From Oscillospiraceae bacterium (GTDB lineage: Bacteria; Bacillota; Clostridia; Oscillospirales; Ruminococcaceae), in NCBI GenBank assembly GCA_028720105.1, contig JAQYLI010000004.1, positions 62,001 through 126,000 on the forward strand: DNA of 64,000 nt, written 5' to 3'. The translations under genes were made by a program, and so were the position numbers. The notes beneath the pieces are model-generated. The model did not search any database and was not told the origin of the DNA. It was given only the letters and a program-made list of their open reading frames with translations. Below are positions 17,462 to 25,539 of this stretch, one piece after another. Numbering within the stretch: position 1 is the stretch's first letter; each line of letters opens with the position of its first letter.

Positions 17462-17572
17462 AAATCATAGGTTTTCAAACCGAGTTTTGTTTTTCGGTCT
17501 GCTGACCGGAATTTCTTACGGCAATTTTTGATTGCCATAACCACAAAACTCTCAAGAGAGGATGATATTGTT

Positions 17573-18451
17573 ATGGGCGAGAAAAAAGTAGGCATTGTTG
17601 CCGAATGTGTATGCGATCTCCCTAAAAATATTCTGCACGAGTATAATATTGACATTGTATGTCACCTTATAGAGACAGACAGCGGCGTTTTTACCGATAC
17701 GGAAGAGATAACCGCAGAGAATATACTCCAATATATGGTGGAAATCGGCGGAAAATCACATTCTGCTGCTCCGCTGCCCGAGACCTACGAGGCAGCTTTC
17801 AGAAAAAAGCTTGCGGTTTATGACGAGGTCATTCTGGTTTCAATAAGCTCGGGAATAAGCCTTTCCTGCGAAAATGCCCGTAAGGCTGTGGCGGCTATGG
17901 GAAACGAGGGCAAAAGGGTTCACGTCTTTGATTCACGGCATCTGTCAACGGGACTGGGGCATATGGTAATAAAAGCGGCTCAGCTTGCCAAGGCAGGTTT
18001 TGCCGCCGACAAGATAATAGCCGAGCTTGAGGATATGAGAGAGAGGGTCTCCACCAGCTTTATTACGGAAAACGCCGATTTTCTCTGGCGAAACGGTCTT
18101 GTCCCCGATTCCGTAAGGCGGTTATGCTCTGCGTTTTCTATCCATCCCGTTCTTGAGATGAGAAACGGCAGCATAGTTCTCAAGGGGATCGAGATAGGCA
18201 ACTACAACATCTCCGCATTGCGGTATATTAGAAAAACTCTGAAAAATCCTAAAAAGATCGATACAAAAAGAGTGTTCATCACCTATGCAGGGTGCAGCGT
18301 TAAGACTGTCAATATGATGAAAAGAGAGGTAGAGGGCTGCTGTGCCTTTGACGAGATATTTGTTACAAAAGCGTCTGCCACCATTTCAAGCAACTGTGGT
18401 CCGAATACGTTCGGAGTATTATTTGTAAAATCGAAAGGAGTCAGCTTATGA
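17573..18451 (+). CDS. DegV-family fatty-acid-binding protein
   Basis: 292 residues, the normal DegV length. DegV proteins bind a long-chain fatty acid between two domains; some act as FakB subunits that present the acid to FakA kinase. Visible family features: the N-terminal VGIVAECVCDLP, SAAPLPETYEAAF, the ISSGISLSCENA loop, the STGLGHMV segment, and the C-terminal VFITYAGCS. ATG 17573 follows GAGAGGATG; the upstream frame lacks a ribosome site. Its TGA overlaps the ATG of the REC-GGDEF gene by four bases, so it is translationally coupled to a diguanylate cyclase. That coupling suggests a lipid link to signalling, but no fakA is present here. Confidence 0.9.
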   Translation: MGEKKVGIVAECVCDLPKNILHEYNIDIVCHLIETDSGVFTDTEEITAENILQYMVEIGGKSHSAAPLPETYEAAFRKKLAVYDEVILVSISSGISLSCENARKAVAAMGNEGKRVHVFDSRHLSTGLGHMVIKAAQLAKAGFAADKIIAELEDMRERVSTSFITENADFLWRNGLVPDSVRRLCSAFSIHPVLEMRNGSIVLKGIEIGNYNISALRYIRKTLKNPKKIDTKRVFITYAGCSVKTVNMMKREVEGCCAFDEIFVTKASATISSNCGPNTFGVLFVKSKGVSL

Positions 18452-19830
18452 AGCATATTCTTATTGTTGACGATAACAAGACCAACCTTGCCTCCGCCCG
18501 TTCCGTGCTCAGTGATACATACAAGATAACGGCGGTGACAATGGGAGCACAGGCTCTTAAATTTCTTGAAAACAACACCTGTGACCTTATCCTGCTTGAC
18601 ATCAATATGCCCGAAATGGACGGCTTCGAGGTTATGGCGAAGATCCGTGAAAACGAGCGCTGTGCAGGCATACCCATAATCTTCCTTACTGCCGATAATG
18701 ACGCCTCTACAGAGAGCCGCTGCCTTGAAGCGGGCGCTCTTGACTTTATTGCCAAGCCCTTTGTGGCAATGGTTATGAAGTCCCGTATCAGCAGGATACT
18801 TGAGCTGGAGGATATGCGTAAGAAGCTTGCGGATAAGCTTGAAAAGAAGATACAGGAGGTAAGCGACATCAAGAACCGTTCCCAGCAGGACGCGCTTACA
18901 GGACTGTGGAACAGAGCATATACCGAGGGCGCAGTGAACGAGCTTATAAACAAGGGCGCAAAGGGCGCGCTGTTTATGATAGATATGGATAATTTCAAGG
19001 CGATAAACGACAATTACGGTCATCTTGAGGGAGATAAGACCTTAAAAATGTTTGCGGACACTATGCGTAATTTTTCCTCCGACGGCGATGTTCTCTGCCG
19101 TATCGGCGGCGACGAGTTTGTTATGTTCGTAAACGGCAAGACCTCCAAGGCAGAGATAGGAAATCTTGCTTCGGATATCATTTCCGACCTTTGCTACAAG
19201 ATCGAGCAGTGCAAGTACGAGACAAATTCCTCTGTTTCCATCGGAATTTCTCAGACTCCCGAGGACGGTACGGACTTTAATAAGCTTTACAATTCCGCAG
19301 ACAAGGCGCTGTATTACGTTAAGCAGAACGGCAAAAACTCCTTCCATTTCTTCAGCGAGCAGCGTGATGCAGAGAACAGCAGAGGCAGCAATCTGGTGGA
19401 TCTCAATTATCTCCGCGAGGTAATGTCCCGTGCTGACTCGGGCAAGGGTGCCTATCAGCTTGACCTTGACAGCTTCCATCACGTTTATAACTTTATCCGC
19501 CGCTTTGTGGAAAGAAGCGGAAGAGACGTTCAGACTGTGCTTTTCACTGCTGTTACTCCAGACAATGCCGAAGTGGAGGTTGATGAGACGGAGATCGCTC
19601 TTGAGATGATGGAGCAGGCTATATACACATCTCTCCGCAGGGTGGACGTTTCCACAAGATACTCAAGCAAACAGATAATCGTTATCCTTATGGACGCAAA
19701 TCCCGAAAACGGCGCTCTTGTGGCTCAGAGGATAATCGACTGCTACAACAGGCTTTACACGGGCAAAAATGTAAGCTTTGAATTTGGCATTGCCCAGATG
19801 GATAAGCTTGAACTTAAAGTCAACAAATAA
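18448..19830 (+). CDS. Response-regulator diguanylate cyclase (REC-GGDEF) with a second, degenerate GGDEF domain
   Basis: 460 residues. Receiver (1-120): IVDDN, Asp51 in LLDINMPEMDG, IAKPF. Short coiled linker. GGDEF domain (~148-310): DALTGLWNR, GGDEF at 220-224 intact, so c-di-GMP synthesis is expected. The inhibitory I-site is absent: the residues at that position are SDGD, not RxxD. A C-terminal domain (~335-455) looks like another GGDEF fold: SLRRVDVSTRY followed by SSKQI. It has no catalytic motif but an exact I-site RRVD (397-400) at the correct five-residue distance from the signature position. Product sensing may thus have moved to the second domain. It overlaps degV by four bases and ends the cluster. 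Confidence 0.93.
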   Translation: MKHILIVDDNKTNLASARSVLSDTYKITAVTMGAQALKFLENNTCDLILLDINMPEMDGFEVMAKIRENERCAGIPIIFLTADNDASTESRCLEAGALDFIAKPFVAMVMKSRISRILELEDMRKKLADKLEKKIQEVSDIKNRSQQDALTGLWNRAYTEGAVNELINKGAKGALFMIDMDNFKAINDNYGHLEGDKTLKMFADTMRNFSSDGDVLCRIGGDEFVMFVNGKTSKAEIGNLASDIISDLCYKIEQCKYETNSSVSIGISQTPEDGTDFNKLYNSADKALYYVKQNGKNSFHFFSEQRDAENSRGSNLVDLNYLREVMSRADSGKGAYQLDLDSFHHVYNFIRRFVERSGRDVQTVLFTAVTPDNAEVEVDETEIALEMMEQAIYTSLRRVDVSTRYSSKQIIVILMDANPENGALVAQRIIDCYNRLYTGKNVSFEFGIAQMDKLELKVNK

Positions 19831-19847
19831 TTTGGTTTGTAAATATT

Positions 19848-19886
19848 AAGCAGTCTGTATAGAATATATGGGCTGCTTTTATTATT
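19848..19886 (+). terminator. Terminator after the REC-GGDEF gene
   Basis: AAGCAGTC (19848-19855) pairs with GGCTGCTT (19871-19878), including one G-T pair, followed by TTATTATT. Moderate stem. Confidence 0.65.
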
Positions 19887-19910
19887 CATATATAAAATAA
19901 AATGCACCAC

Positions 19911-19939
19911 TTGATTATTTGAGTCAAAAATGTTATAAT
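19911..19939 (+). promoter_or_regulatory. Promoter of the recJ operon
   Basis: TTGATT (19911-19916), 17-base spacer ending AATGT, TATAAT (19934-19939). Confidence 0.85.
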
Positions 19940-19974
19940 ATAGATTATTTAGATAAATAAAGAGGTATGAGCAG

Positions 19975-22026
19975 TTGATAAAGAAATGGTTGATAAAAAC
20001 TCCCGATGAAAATGCAGTAAAGGAGCTGTCGGCAAAGGGCGGACTTACCCTGCCTGCCGCAAGAACGCTGGTATCGGCAGGCATTGACACGATGGATAAG
20101 GCAGTAAGCTTTTTCGGTCAATCTGAGGAAAAGGACTTTGATATGGGCTTTTCCGATCCCTTCCTTATCCGTGATATGGAAAAAGCCTGCGAGCTTCTGA
20201 ATGAAGCTATTAACAGCGGCGAGCTGATATGCGTTTACGGCGATTATGACTGTGACGGAGTTACTGCTACCGCCGTTCTTGCAGGCTATCTTACGGATAT
20301 CGGCGGAAATGTCATCACATATATAAACGAGCGCTCAGAGGGCTACGGAATGAATCTTGAGGCTGTAAAGAAGCTTCACGACCAGGGAGTTTCTCTTATC
20401 ATTACCGTTGATAACGGAATTTCCGCCATCGACGAGGCTGCTTTGTGCAAAGAACTTGGAATGACCCTTATCATAACCGACCACCACCAGCCCCGTGAAA
20501 CTCTTCCCGAAGCTGACGCTGTAGTCGACCCTCACCGCCCCGACTGCCCCTCATTTTACAAGGATTACTGCGGCTGCGGACTGGCTCTCAAGCTTATTGC
20601 CGCTATGGAGGGTGGAGATATGGAGAGGGCTGTGGAGCAGTATTCCGACCTTGCCGCCATTGCCACTGTTGCGGACGTGGTGCCGCTGACGGGGGAGAAC
20701 AGGGAGATAGTCCGCTACGGGCTTCATTACCTTGAAAATACCGAAAACGAGGGACTTAGGGCGCTAATTGAAAAATCGGGGCTTAAAGCTCCCTACACCT
20801 CCACCTCGGCGGCGTTCACCCTTGCACCGAGGATAAATGCTGCGGGACGTATTGGCTCACCCTCGGACGCGCTAAGGCTTTTAATGTCCGAAACTCCCGA
20901 GGAGGCGGAGGAATATGCGGAAAAGGTATGCGCTCTTAACACCGAGCGAAAAGAATATGAAAATAAAATAATCGCCGATATTGCCGCTCAGATAAAGGCG
21001 GACGGCTCTCTTCTTGACGGCAGGGTGCTGGTATTCAGAGGAATGGGCTGGCATCACGGCGTTATCGGCATTGCCGCCGCAAGGTGCGTTGAGAAATTCG
21101 GAAAGCCCGTTTTCCTTATGTCCGCTGACGAGGGGGAGAGGGAGCTGAGAGGCTCAGCCCGTTCCATAGAGGGACTGAACGTTTTCAAGGCTTTAAGCTT
21201 TGCGGAGGAGACGCTGACAAAATTCGGGGGACATTCGGGTGCAGGCGGATTTTCTCTTGAAGCGGATAATTTTCCGATGTTCAAGCAGAGACTCTTGGAA
21301 TATGCAGGTATGCAGGCAGCGGAAGGGATTCCCTGCGTGCCCATTATAGAGGTGAGCGGAGCAATATCCCCCTCGGAGCTTACCGTTCAGGGAGTAAAGG
21401 GTCTGGGCGTTCTCGAGCCTTTCGGAGAGGGAAATCCCCGTCCCGTATTCCTTTTGCAGGGCTGCCGCATTGAAGATATAATTTCCCTTTCAAACGGCGC
21501 TCATACAAAGCTGTTAGTTTCCGCAGGAGGGACTCGGCTTACGGGGCTTATGTTCGGTACAAAGACCGATGAATTTCCGCTGAAAAGGGGAGATGAGGCA
21601 AATCTTCTCGTATCCCCCGAAATAAACAGCTACGGCGGCAAAGAGAGCGTAAGTCTCCGAATTACGGATATTCGCCGAAAGGGACTCAATCAGCAGAAGC
21701 TTATTGCCGCAGAGGAAACATATTATATGTTCAGGCGGGGAGAAAAGCTTGACAGCAGGCTTATCCCGCTGATGATACCCGAAAGAGCCGACCTTGCGGC
21801 AGTCTACAAGGCGGCAGGCAGGCTGAGACTTTCTCCTATGGGGCTTTTTAGCCGCCTTGAAACGGAAATGAACTACTGCAAATTCCTGCTTTGTCTGGAT
21901 ATCTTTTCCGAGACGGGACTTATGGAATTTGAACGCTGCGCCGAAAAGGTACATATTATCCCCGGCGCGCCCAAGGCGAATACAGACCTTGCGCCCACTA
22001 TGCAGCGGCTGAAAGCTTTGATATAA
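19975..22026 (+). CDS. recJ: Single-stranded-DNA-specific exonuclease RecJ
   Basis: 5'-to-3' ssDNA exonuclease used in recombination and mismatch repair. DHH-family motifs: YGDYDCDGVTA (metal site around Asp90-Asp94), TVDNGIS, TDHHQPRE (DHH 169-171), and the DHHA1 motif GGHSGAGGFSL, followed by the OB-type RecJ domain and a C-terminal extension to residue 683. TTG 19975 is the best start, with AGAGG ten bases upstream; the next in-frame ATG would remove the first ~39 residues. First gene of the recJ-rel-amidohydrolase-recG-hydrolase run. Confidence 0.94.
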   Translation: MIKKWLIKTPDENAVKELSAKGGLTLPAARTLVSAGIDTMDKAVSFFGQSEEKDFDMGFSDPFLIRDMEKACELLNEAINSGELICVYGDYDCDGVTATAVLAGYLTDIGGNVITYINERSEGYGMNLEAVKKLHDQGVSLIITVDNGISAIDEAALCKELGMTLIITDHHQPRETLPEADAVVDPHRPDCPSFYKDYCGCGLALKLIAAMEGGDMERAVEQYSDLAAIATVADVVPLTGENREIVRYGLHYLENTENEGLRALIEKSGLKAPYTSTSAAFTLAPRINAAGRIGSPSDALRLLMSETPEEAEEYAEKVCALNTERKEYENKIIADIAAQIKADGSLLDGRVLVFRGMGWHHGVIGIAAARCVEKFGKPVFLMSADEGERELRGSARSIEGLNVFKALSFAEETLTKFGGHSGAGGFSLEADNFPMFKQRLLEYAGMQAAEGIPCVPIIEVSGAISPSELTVQGVKGLGVLEPFGEGNPRPVFLLQGCRIEDIISLSNGAHTKLLVSAGGTRLTGLMFGTKTDEFPLKRGDEANLLVSPEINSYGGKESVSLRITDIRRKGLNQQKLIAAEETYYMFRRGEKLDSRLIPLMIPERADLAAVYKAAGRLRLSPMGLFSRLETEMNYCKFLLCLDIFSETGLMEFERCAEKVHIIPGAPKANTDLAPTMQRLKALI

Positions 22027-22060
22027 ACGGATAACTTCTCATAAAAGGACGGTCATTGTT

Positions 22061-24253
22061 ATGATAAACAAATCCGAAACGGTGTATACCATAGATTCTC
22101 TTATTCAGAAAATACTTGATGATGAAAAGCAGTACGATCTGAGCAAGATAATCTCAGCCTATGAGCTTGCCGCCAAGGCACACGCAAATCAGGTGCGTTC
22201 CTCGGGCGAGCCGTATATCACCCACCCTGTGGCGGTGGCGTATATTCTGCTGGAGCTGGGAATGGATACCGATACCATCTGCGCCGCTCTTCTTCACGAT
22301 GTGGTGGAGGACACCGACACCACTCTTGAGGAGCTGAAAAAGCTTTTCGGTCAGGACGTGGCAATGCTGGTGGACGGCGTAACAAAGCTGGGCAAGATAC
22401 CCCTTTTCACCAAGGAGGAGCAGCAGGCGGAGAATGTGAGAAAAATCCTCCTTGCAATGTCCCAGGATATCCGAGTAATAATCATAAAGCTCTGCGACCG
22501 TCTCCACAATATGAGAACGCTCCAGTTCCGTCCCGCAAACAAGCAGAGAAATACCGCTCTCGAGACTATGAACATCTATGCTCCCATTGCCCACCGTCTC
22601 GGTATCCGCAAGATAAAGGACGAGATAGAGGACCTGTCTTTCAGATATCTTGACCCCTATGCCTATGCCGAGATCGAGCAGAGCCTTAAAATACGCAGCG
22701 ATGAGCGGCAGGCATTTATCAAATCCATCGAGGAGCAGATAGCAAAGCGTTTTACGGAAATGGGTCTTCCCGAGCCGCAGATGTCAGGTCGTGTTAAATC
22801 CGTTTACGGAATTTACCGAAAGGCGTTTATCAAGGGCAAGGGTCTTGACGAGGTTTATGACATTTACGCTGTTAGAATAATCGTAAATACCGTAAACGAG
22901 TGCTACAATGCGCTGGGTATAATCCACGATATGTTTAAGCCCATTCCCAACCGCTTCAAGGACTACATTGCCACTCCCAAGGCGAATATGTATCAGTCCC
23001 TCCACACCACCGTTATCGGCAGAGAGGGCATTCCCTTTGAGGTGCAGATAAGAACGGTGGATATGAACTACACCGCCGAATACGGAATTGCCGCACACTG
23101 GAAATACAAGGAGGGCATCAAGGGCAAGGACAAGCTTGAGAGCCGTCTTGCCTGGATAAGGCAGATAATCGAAGCCCAGCAGGAAACGGACGATGTTGAG
23201 GAAATTGTCCGCACCATCAAGAGCGACCTTGCCCCCGAGGATATTTTTGCATTCACACCAAAGGGAGATATCATTACTCTCCCTGCGGGAGCCACCATTA
23301 TTGACTTTGCATACGCAATCCACACTCAGGTGGGCAACAAGATGAAGGGCGCAAAGGTTGACGGAAAGCTGGTGTCCCTTGACTATCAGCTTCAGACGGG
23401 CGAGATAGTTGAGATACTCACATCTCAGTCACCCGACCACGGTCCAAACCGTGCGTGGCTTGACATATGCAAGACAAACGAAGCCAAGTCCAAGATACGT
23501 TCCTGGTTCAAAAAGGAGCGCCGAGAGGAAAATATCGCAAACGGCAAGGAAGCCATTGAACACGAGTTCAAGCGCTTTGGCATAAACATTCCCCCCGAGG
23601 ATATGGCAAAATTCCTTGCGGACGATATGAAGCGCCATAACTGTGCCGAGCTTGATGATTTCTATGCGGCTGTGGGCTACGGCGGAATAATTCTTTCAAG
23701 GATAATGCCCCGTCTCAAGGACACCTATGCAAAGCTTACCGCTGCACCTGCCTCAAAGCCCGTGCCCTTCTCACCCAGAAAGAGCAATACGGGAATTATT
23801 GTGGGCGGCGAGAGCAATATTGACGTGAAACTTTCCAAGTGCTGCAATCCTCTGCCGGGAGAGGACATTATCGGCTTTATCACCAAGGGTCACGGTGTTT
23901 CCGTTCACCGCAAGGACTGCTCCAAGTATGTGGAGGCTATGGAAAAGGGTATCGAGACAGACCGCTGGGTTGAAGTTACCTGGGCTGAAAATGCTAAGGA
24001 GAACGACAATCCTATCTTCAAGGCGGCTATTGATGTGGTTTCCTATGACGGTATCACTCTCCTTGCAAATGTTGCCGCCGTTACTGCCGAAATGCGCATA
24101 CCAGTTTCCGAAATGTCCACAAAGACTCTGAAAAACGGCAACGCAAACCTTATTATGACCTGCTCCATTGCAGGCGTGGGACAGCTTACTCAGCTTATCG
24201 GCAGGCTGAGAAAAATTCCCGATGTTATCAGTGCTGAGAGAATAATTAAGTGA
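22061..24253 (+). CDS. rel: Bifunctional (p)ppGpp synthetase/hydrolase (Rel)
   Basis: 730 residues, the normal size for a long RSH enzyme controlling the stringent response. Order: HD hydrolase domain (HDVVEDTD, His79-Asp80), RelA/SpoT synthetase domain (~240-355; VYDIYAVRIIV, NMYQSLHTTVIG), TGS domain (~395-460; FTPKGDIITLPAGATIIDF), helical and zinc-finger/CC region (KCCNPLPGEDIIGF), and C-terminal ACT domain. Both catalytic domains look intact. ATG 22061 follows AAAAGGAC. It starts 34 bases after recJ, a common neighbour in Firmicutes. Confidence 0.96.
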   Translation: MINKSETVYTIDSLIQKILDDEKQYDLSKIISAYELAAKAHANQVRSSGEPYITHPVAVAYILLELGMDTDTICAALLHDVVEDTDTTLEELKKLFGQDVAMLVDGVTKLGKIPLFTKEEQQAENVRKILLAMSQDIRVIIIKLCDRLHNMRTLQFRPANKQRNTALETMNIYAPIAHRLGIRKIKDEIEDLSFRYLDPYAYAEIEQSLKIRSDERQAFIKSIEEQIAKRFTEMGLPEPQMSGRVKSVYGIYRKAFIKGKGLDEVYDIYAVRIIVNTVNECYNALGIIHDMFKPIPNRFKDYIATPKANMYQSLHTTVIGREGIPFEVQIRTVDMNYTAEYGIAAHWKYKEGIKGKDKLESRLAWIRQIIEAQQETDDVEEIVRTIKSDLAPEDIFAFTPKGDIITLPAGATIIDFAYAIHTQVGNKMKGAKVDGKLVSLDYQLQTGEIVEILTSQSPDHGPNRAWLDICKTNEAKSKIRSWFKKERREENIANGKEAIEHEFKRFGINIPPEDMAKFLADDMKRHNCAELDDFYAAVGYGGIILSRIMPRLKDTYAKLTAAPASKPVPFSPRKSNTGIIVGGESNIDVKLSKCCNPLPGEDIIGFITKGHGVSVHRKDCSKYVEAMEKGIETDRWVEVTWAENAKENDNPIFKAAIDVVSYDGITLLANVAAVTAEMRIPVSEMSTKTLKNGNANLIMTCSIAGVGQLTQLIGRLRKIPDVISAERIIK

Positions 24254-24273
24254 CAGTCCGAAAGGAGACTTCT

Positions 24274-25536
24274 ATGAAGCTTCATCTGAAAAACGGAAGA
24301 TATCTTGATGTGCGTTCAATGACCGTAAAGCGGGGGAGCGTCTGCACTGATAACGGCGTATTCTCCAATGTGGGCGGGGGGCCGCCCGAGGAGGAGTATG
24401 ACCGCATTATCGACCTAAAGGGAAATCTTATAATTCCGGGGCTGTGCAATGCTCATACTCATTCGCCCATGGTCTTTCTACGCTCCTTTGCGGAAGACCT
24501 GCCCCTTAATAAATGGCTTACCGAAGCGGTTTTCCCACACGAGGCAAAGCTTACTCCCGAGGATAATTACACTCTCACAAAGCTTGCGGTGGCAGAATAC
24601 GTCTCAAACGGCATAACCTCCTGCTTTGATATGTACTATTTCCCCGAGGCTATGGCAAGGGCTTTTACCGAAACGGGCTTTCGCTGCACCTTCTGCGGCG
24701 CGCTGAATAATTTCAGCGAGTCTCCCGAGAAGCTTGAGGAATATTATCTTAAATTCAATGATTATGACCCGCTTATTTCATATAAATTAGGCTTTCACGC
24801 AGAATACACCACAAGCCTTGAGCTGATGAAGGCAGTCTCTGAGCTTGCTAACAAATACAAGGCTCCAGTATGGTGCCACAACAGCGAAACAAAATCAGAG
24901 GTGGAGGATTGTATCTCACGTTACGGTAAAACTCCTACGGGAATAATGGACAGCATTGGTATGTTTGATTTTGGAGGCGGCGGATATCACTGCATATATC
25001 TCACTCCCGAGGACTATGATATATTTGCCCGTCACAATATGACTGTTGTTACAAATCCCTGCAGCAATTTAAAGCTTGCAAGCGGCATTGCAGATGTTAC
25101 CGAGGTCTGCGGCAGAGGGATAAACCTTGCCATCGGAACGGACGGAGCCGCAAGCAACAATGCTCTTGATATGTTCAGAGAAATGTATCTCTGCTCGGTG
25201 CTGCAGAAGCTTAAAAGCAATGACGCCGCCGCAATGCCTGCGGAGAATGTTCTGAGAGCCGCAACTCTCGGCGGTGCAGATGCAATGGGCATAAACAGCG
25301 GAGTTATCGAGGCGGGAAAGAACGCCGACTTTGCGGTGATAGATATGTCTGCGCCCAATATGCAGCCCGAGAACGATATCGTTAAAAACCTTGTGTACAG
25401 CGGCTCGGGAGCGAATGTGATACTCACCGCCGTAAACGGAAATATCCTTTATGAAAAGGGAGAATTTTTCATTGGCGAGGATATGGATGGGCTTTACGGC
25501 AGTGTAAGAAAAATCTGCGAAAGGATATTTTCGTGA
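24274..25536 (+). CDS. Amidohydrolase, 5'-methylthioadenosine/S-adenosylhomocysteine deaminase-like
   Basis: Metal-dependent deaminase of the TRZ/ATZ (MtaD) branch, 420 residues. Metal-binding residues: NAHTHSPM near residue 65 (His-x-His), GFHAEYTTS, CHNSETKSE and GTDGAASNNALDM (Asp). The LRSFAEDLPLNKWL stretch is typical of SAH/MTA and related aminopurine deaminases, so the probable reaction is adenosine-moiety deamination of S-adenosylhomocysteine or methylthioadenosine; guanine or other deaminase activity cannot be ruled out. ATG 24274 follows AAAGGAG at 24261-24267, 20 bases after the rel stop. Confidence 0.87.
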   Translation: MKLHLKNGRYLDVRSMTVKRGSVCTDNGVFSNVGGGPPEEEYDRIIDLKGNLIIPGLCNAHTHSPMVFLRSFAEDLPLNKWLTEAVFPHEAKLTPEDNYTLTKLAVAEYVSNGITSCFDMYYFPEAMARAFTETGFRCTFCGALNNFSESPEKLEEYYLKFNDYDPLISYKLGFHAEYTTSLELMKAVSELANKYKAPVWCHNSETKSEVEDCISRYGKTPTGIMDSIGMFDFGGGGYHCIYLTPEDYDIFARHNMTVVTNPCSNLKLASGIADVTEVCGRGINLAIGTDGAASNNALDMFREMYLCSVLQKLKSNDAAAMPAENVLRAATLGGADAMGINSGVIEAGKNADFAVIDMSAPNMQPENDIVKNLVYSGSGANVILTAVNGNILYEKGEFFIGEDMDGLYGSVRKICERIFS

Positions 25537-25539
25537 CAG

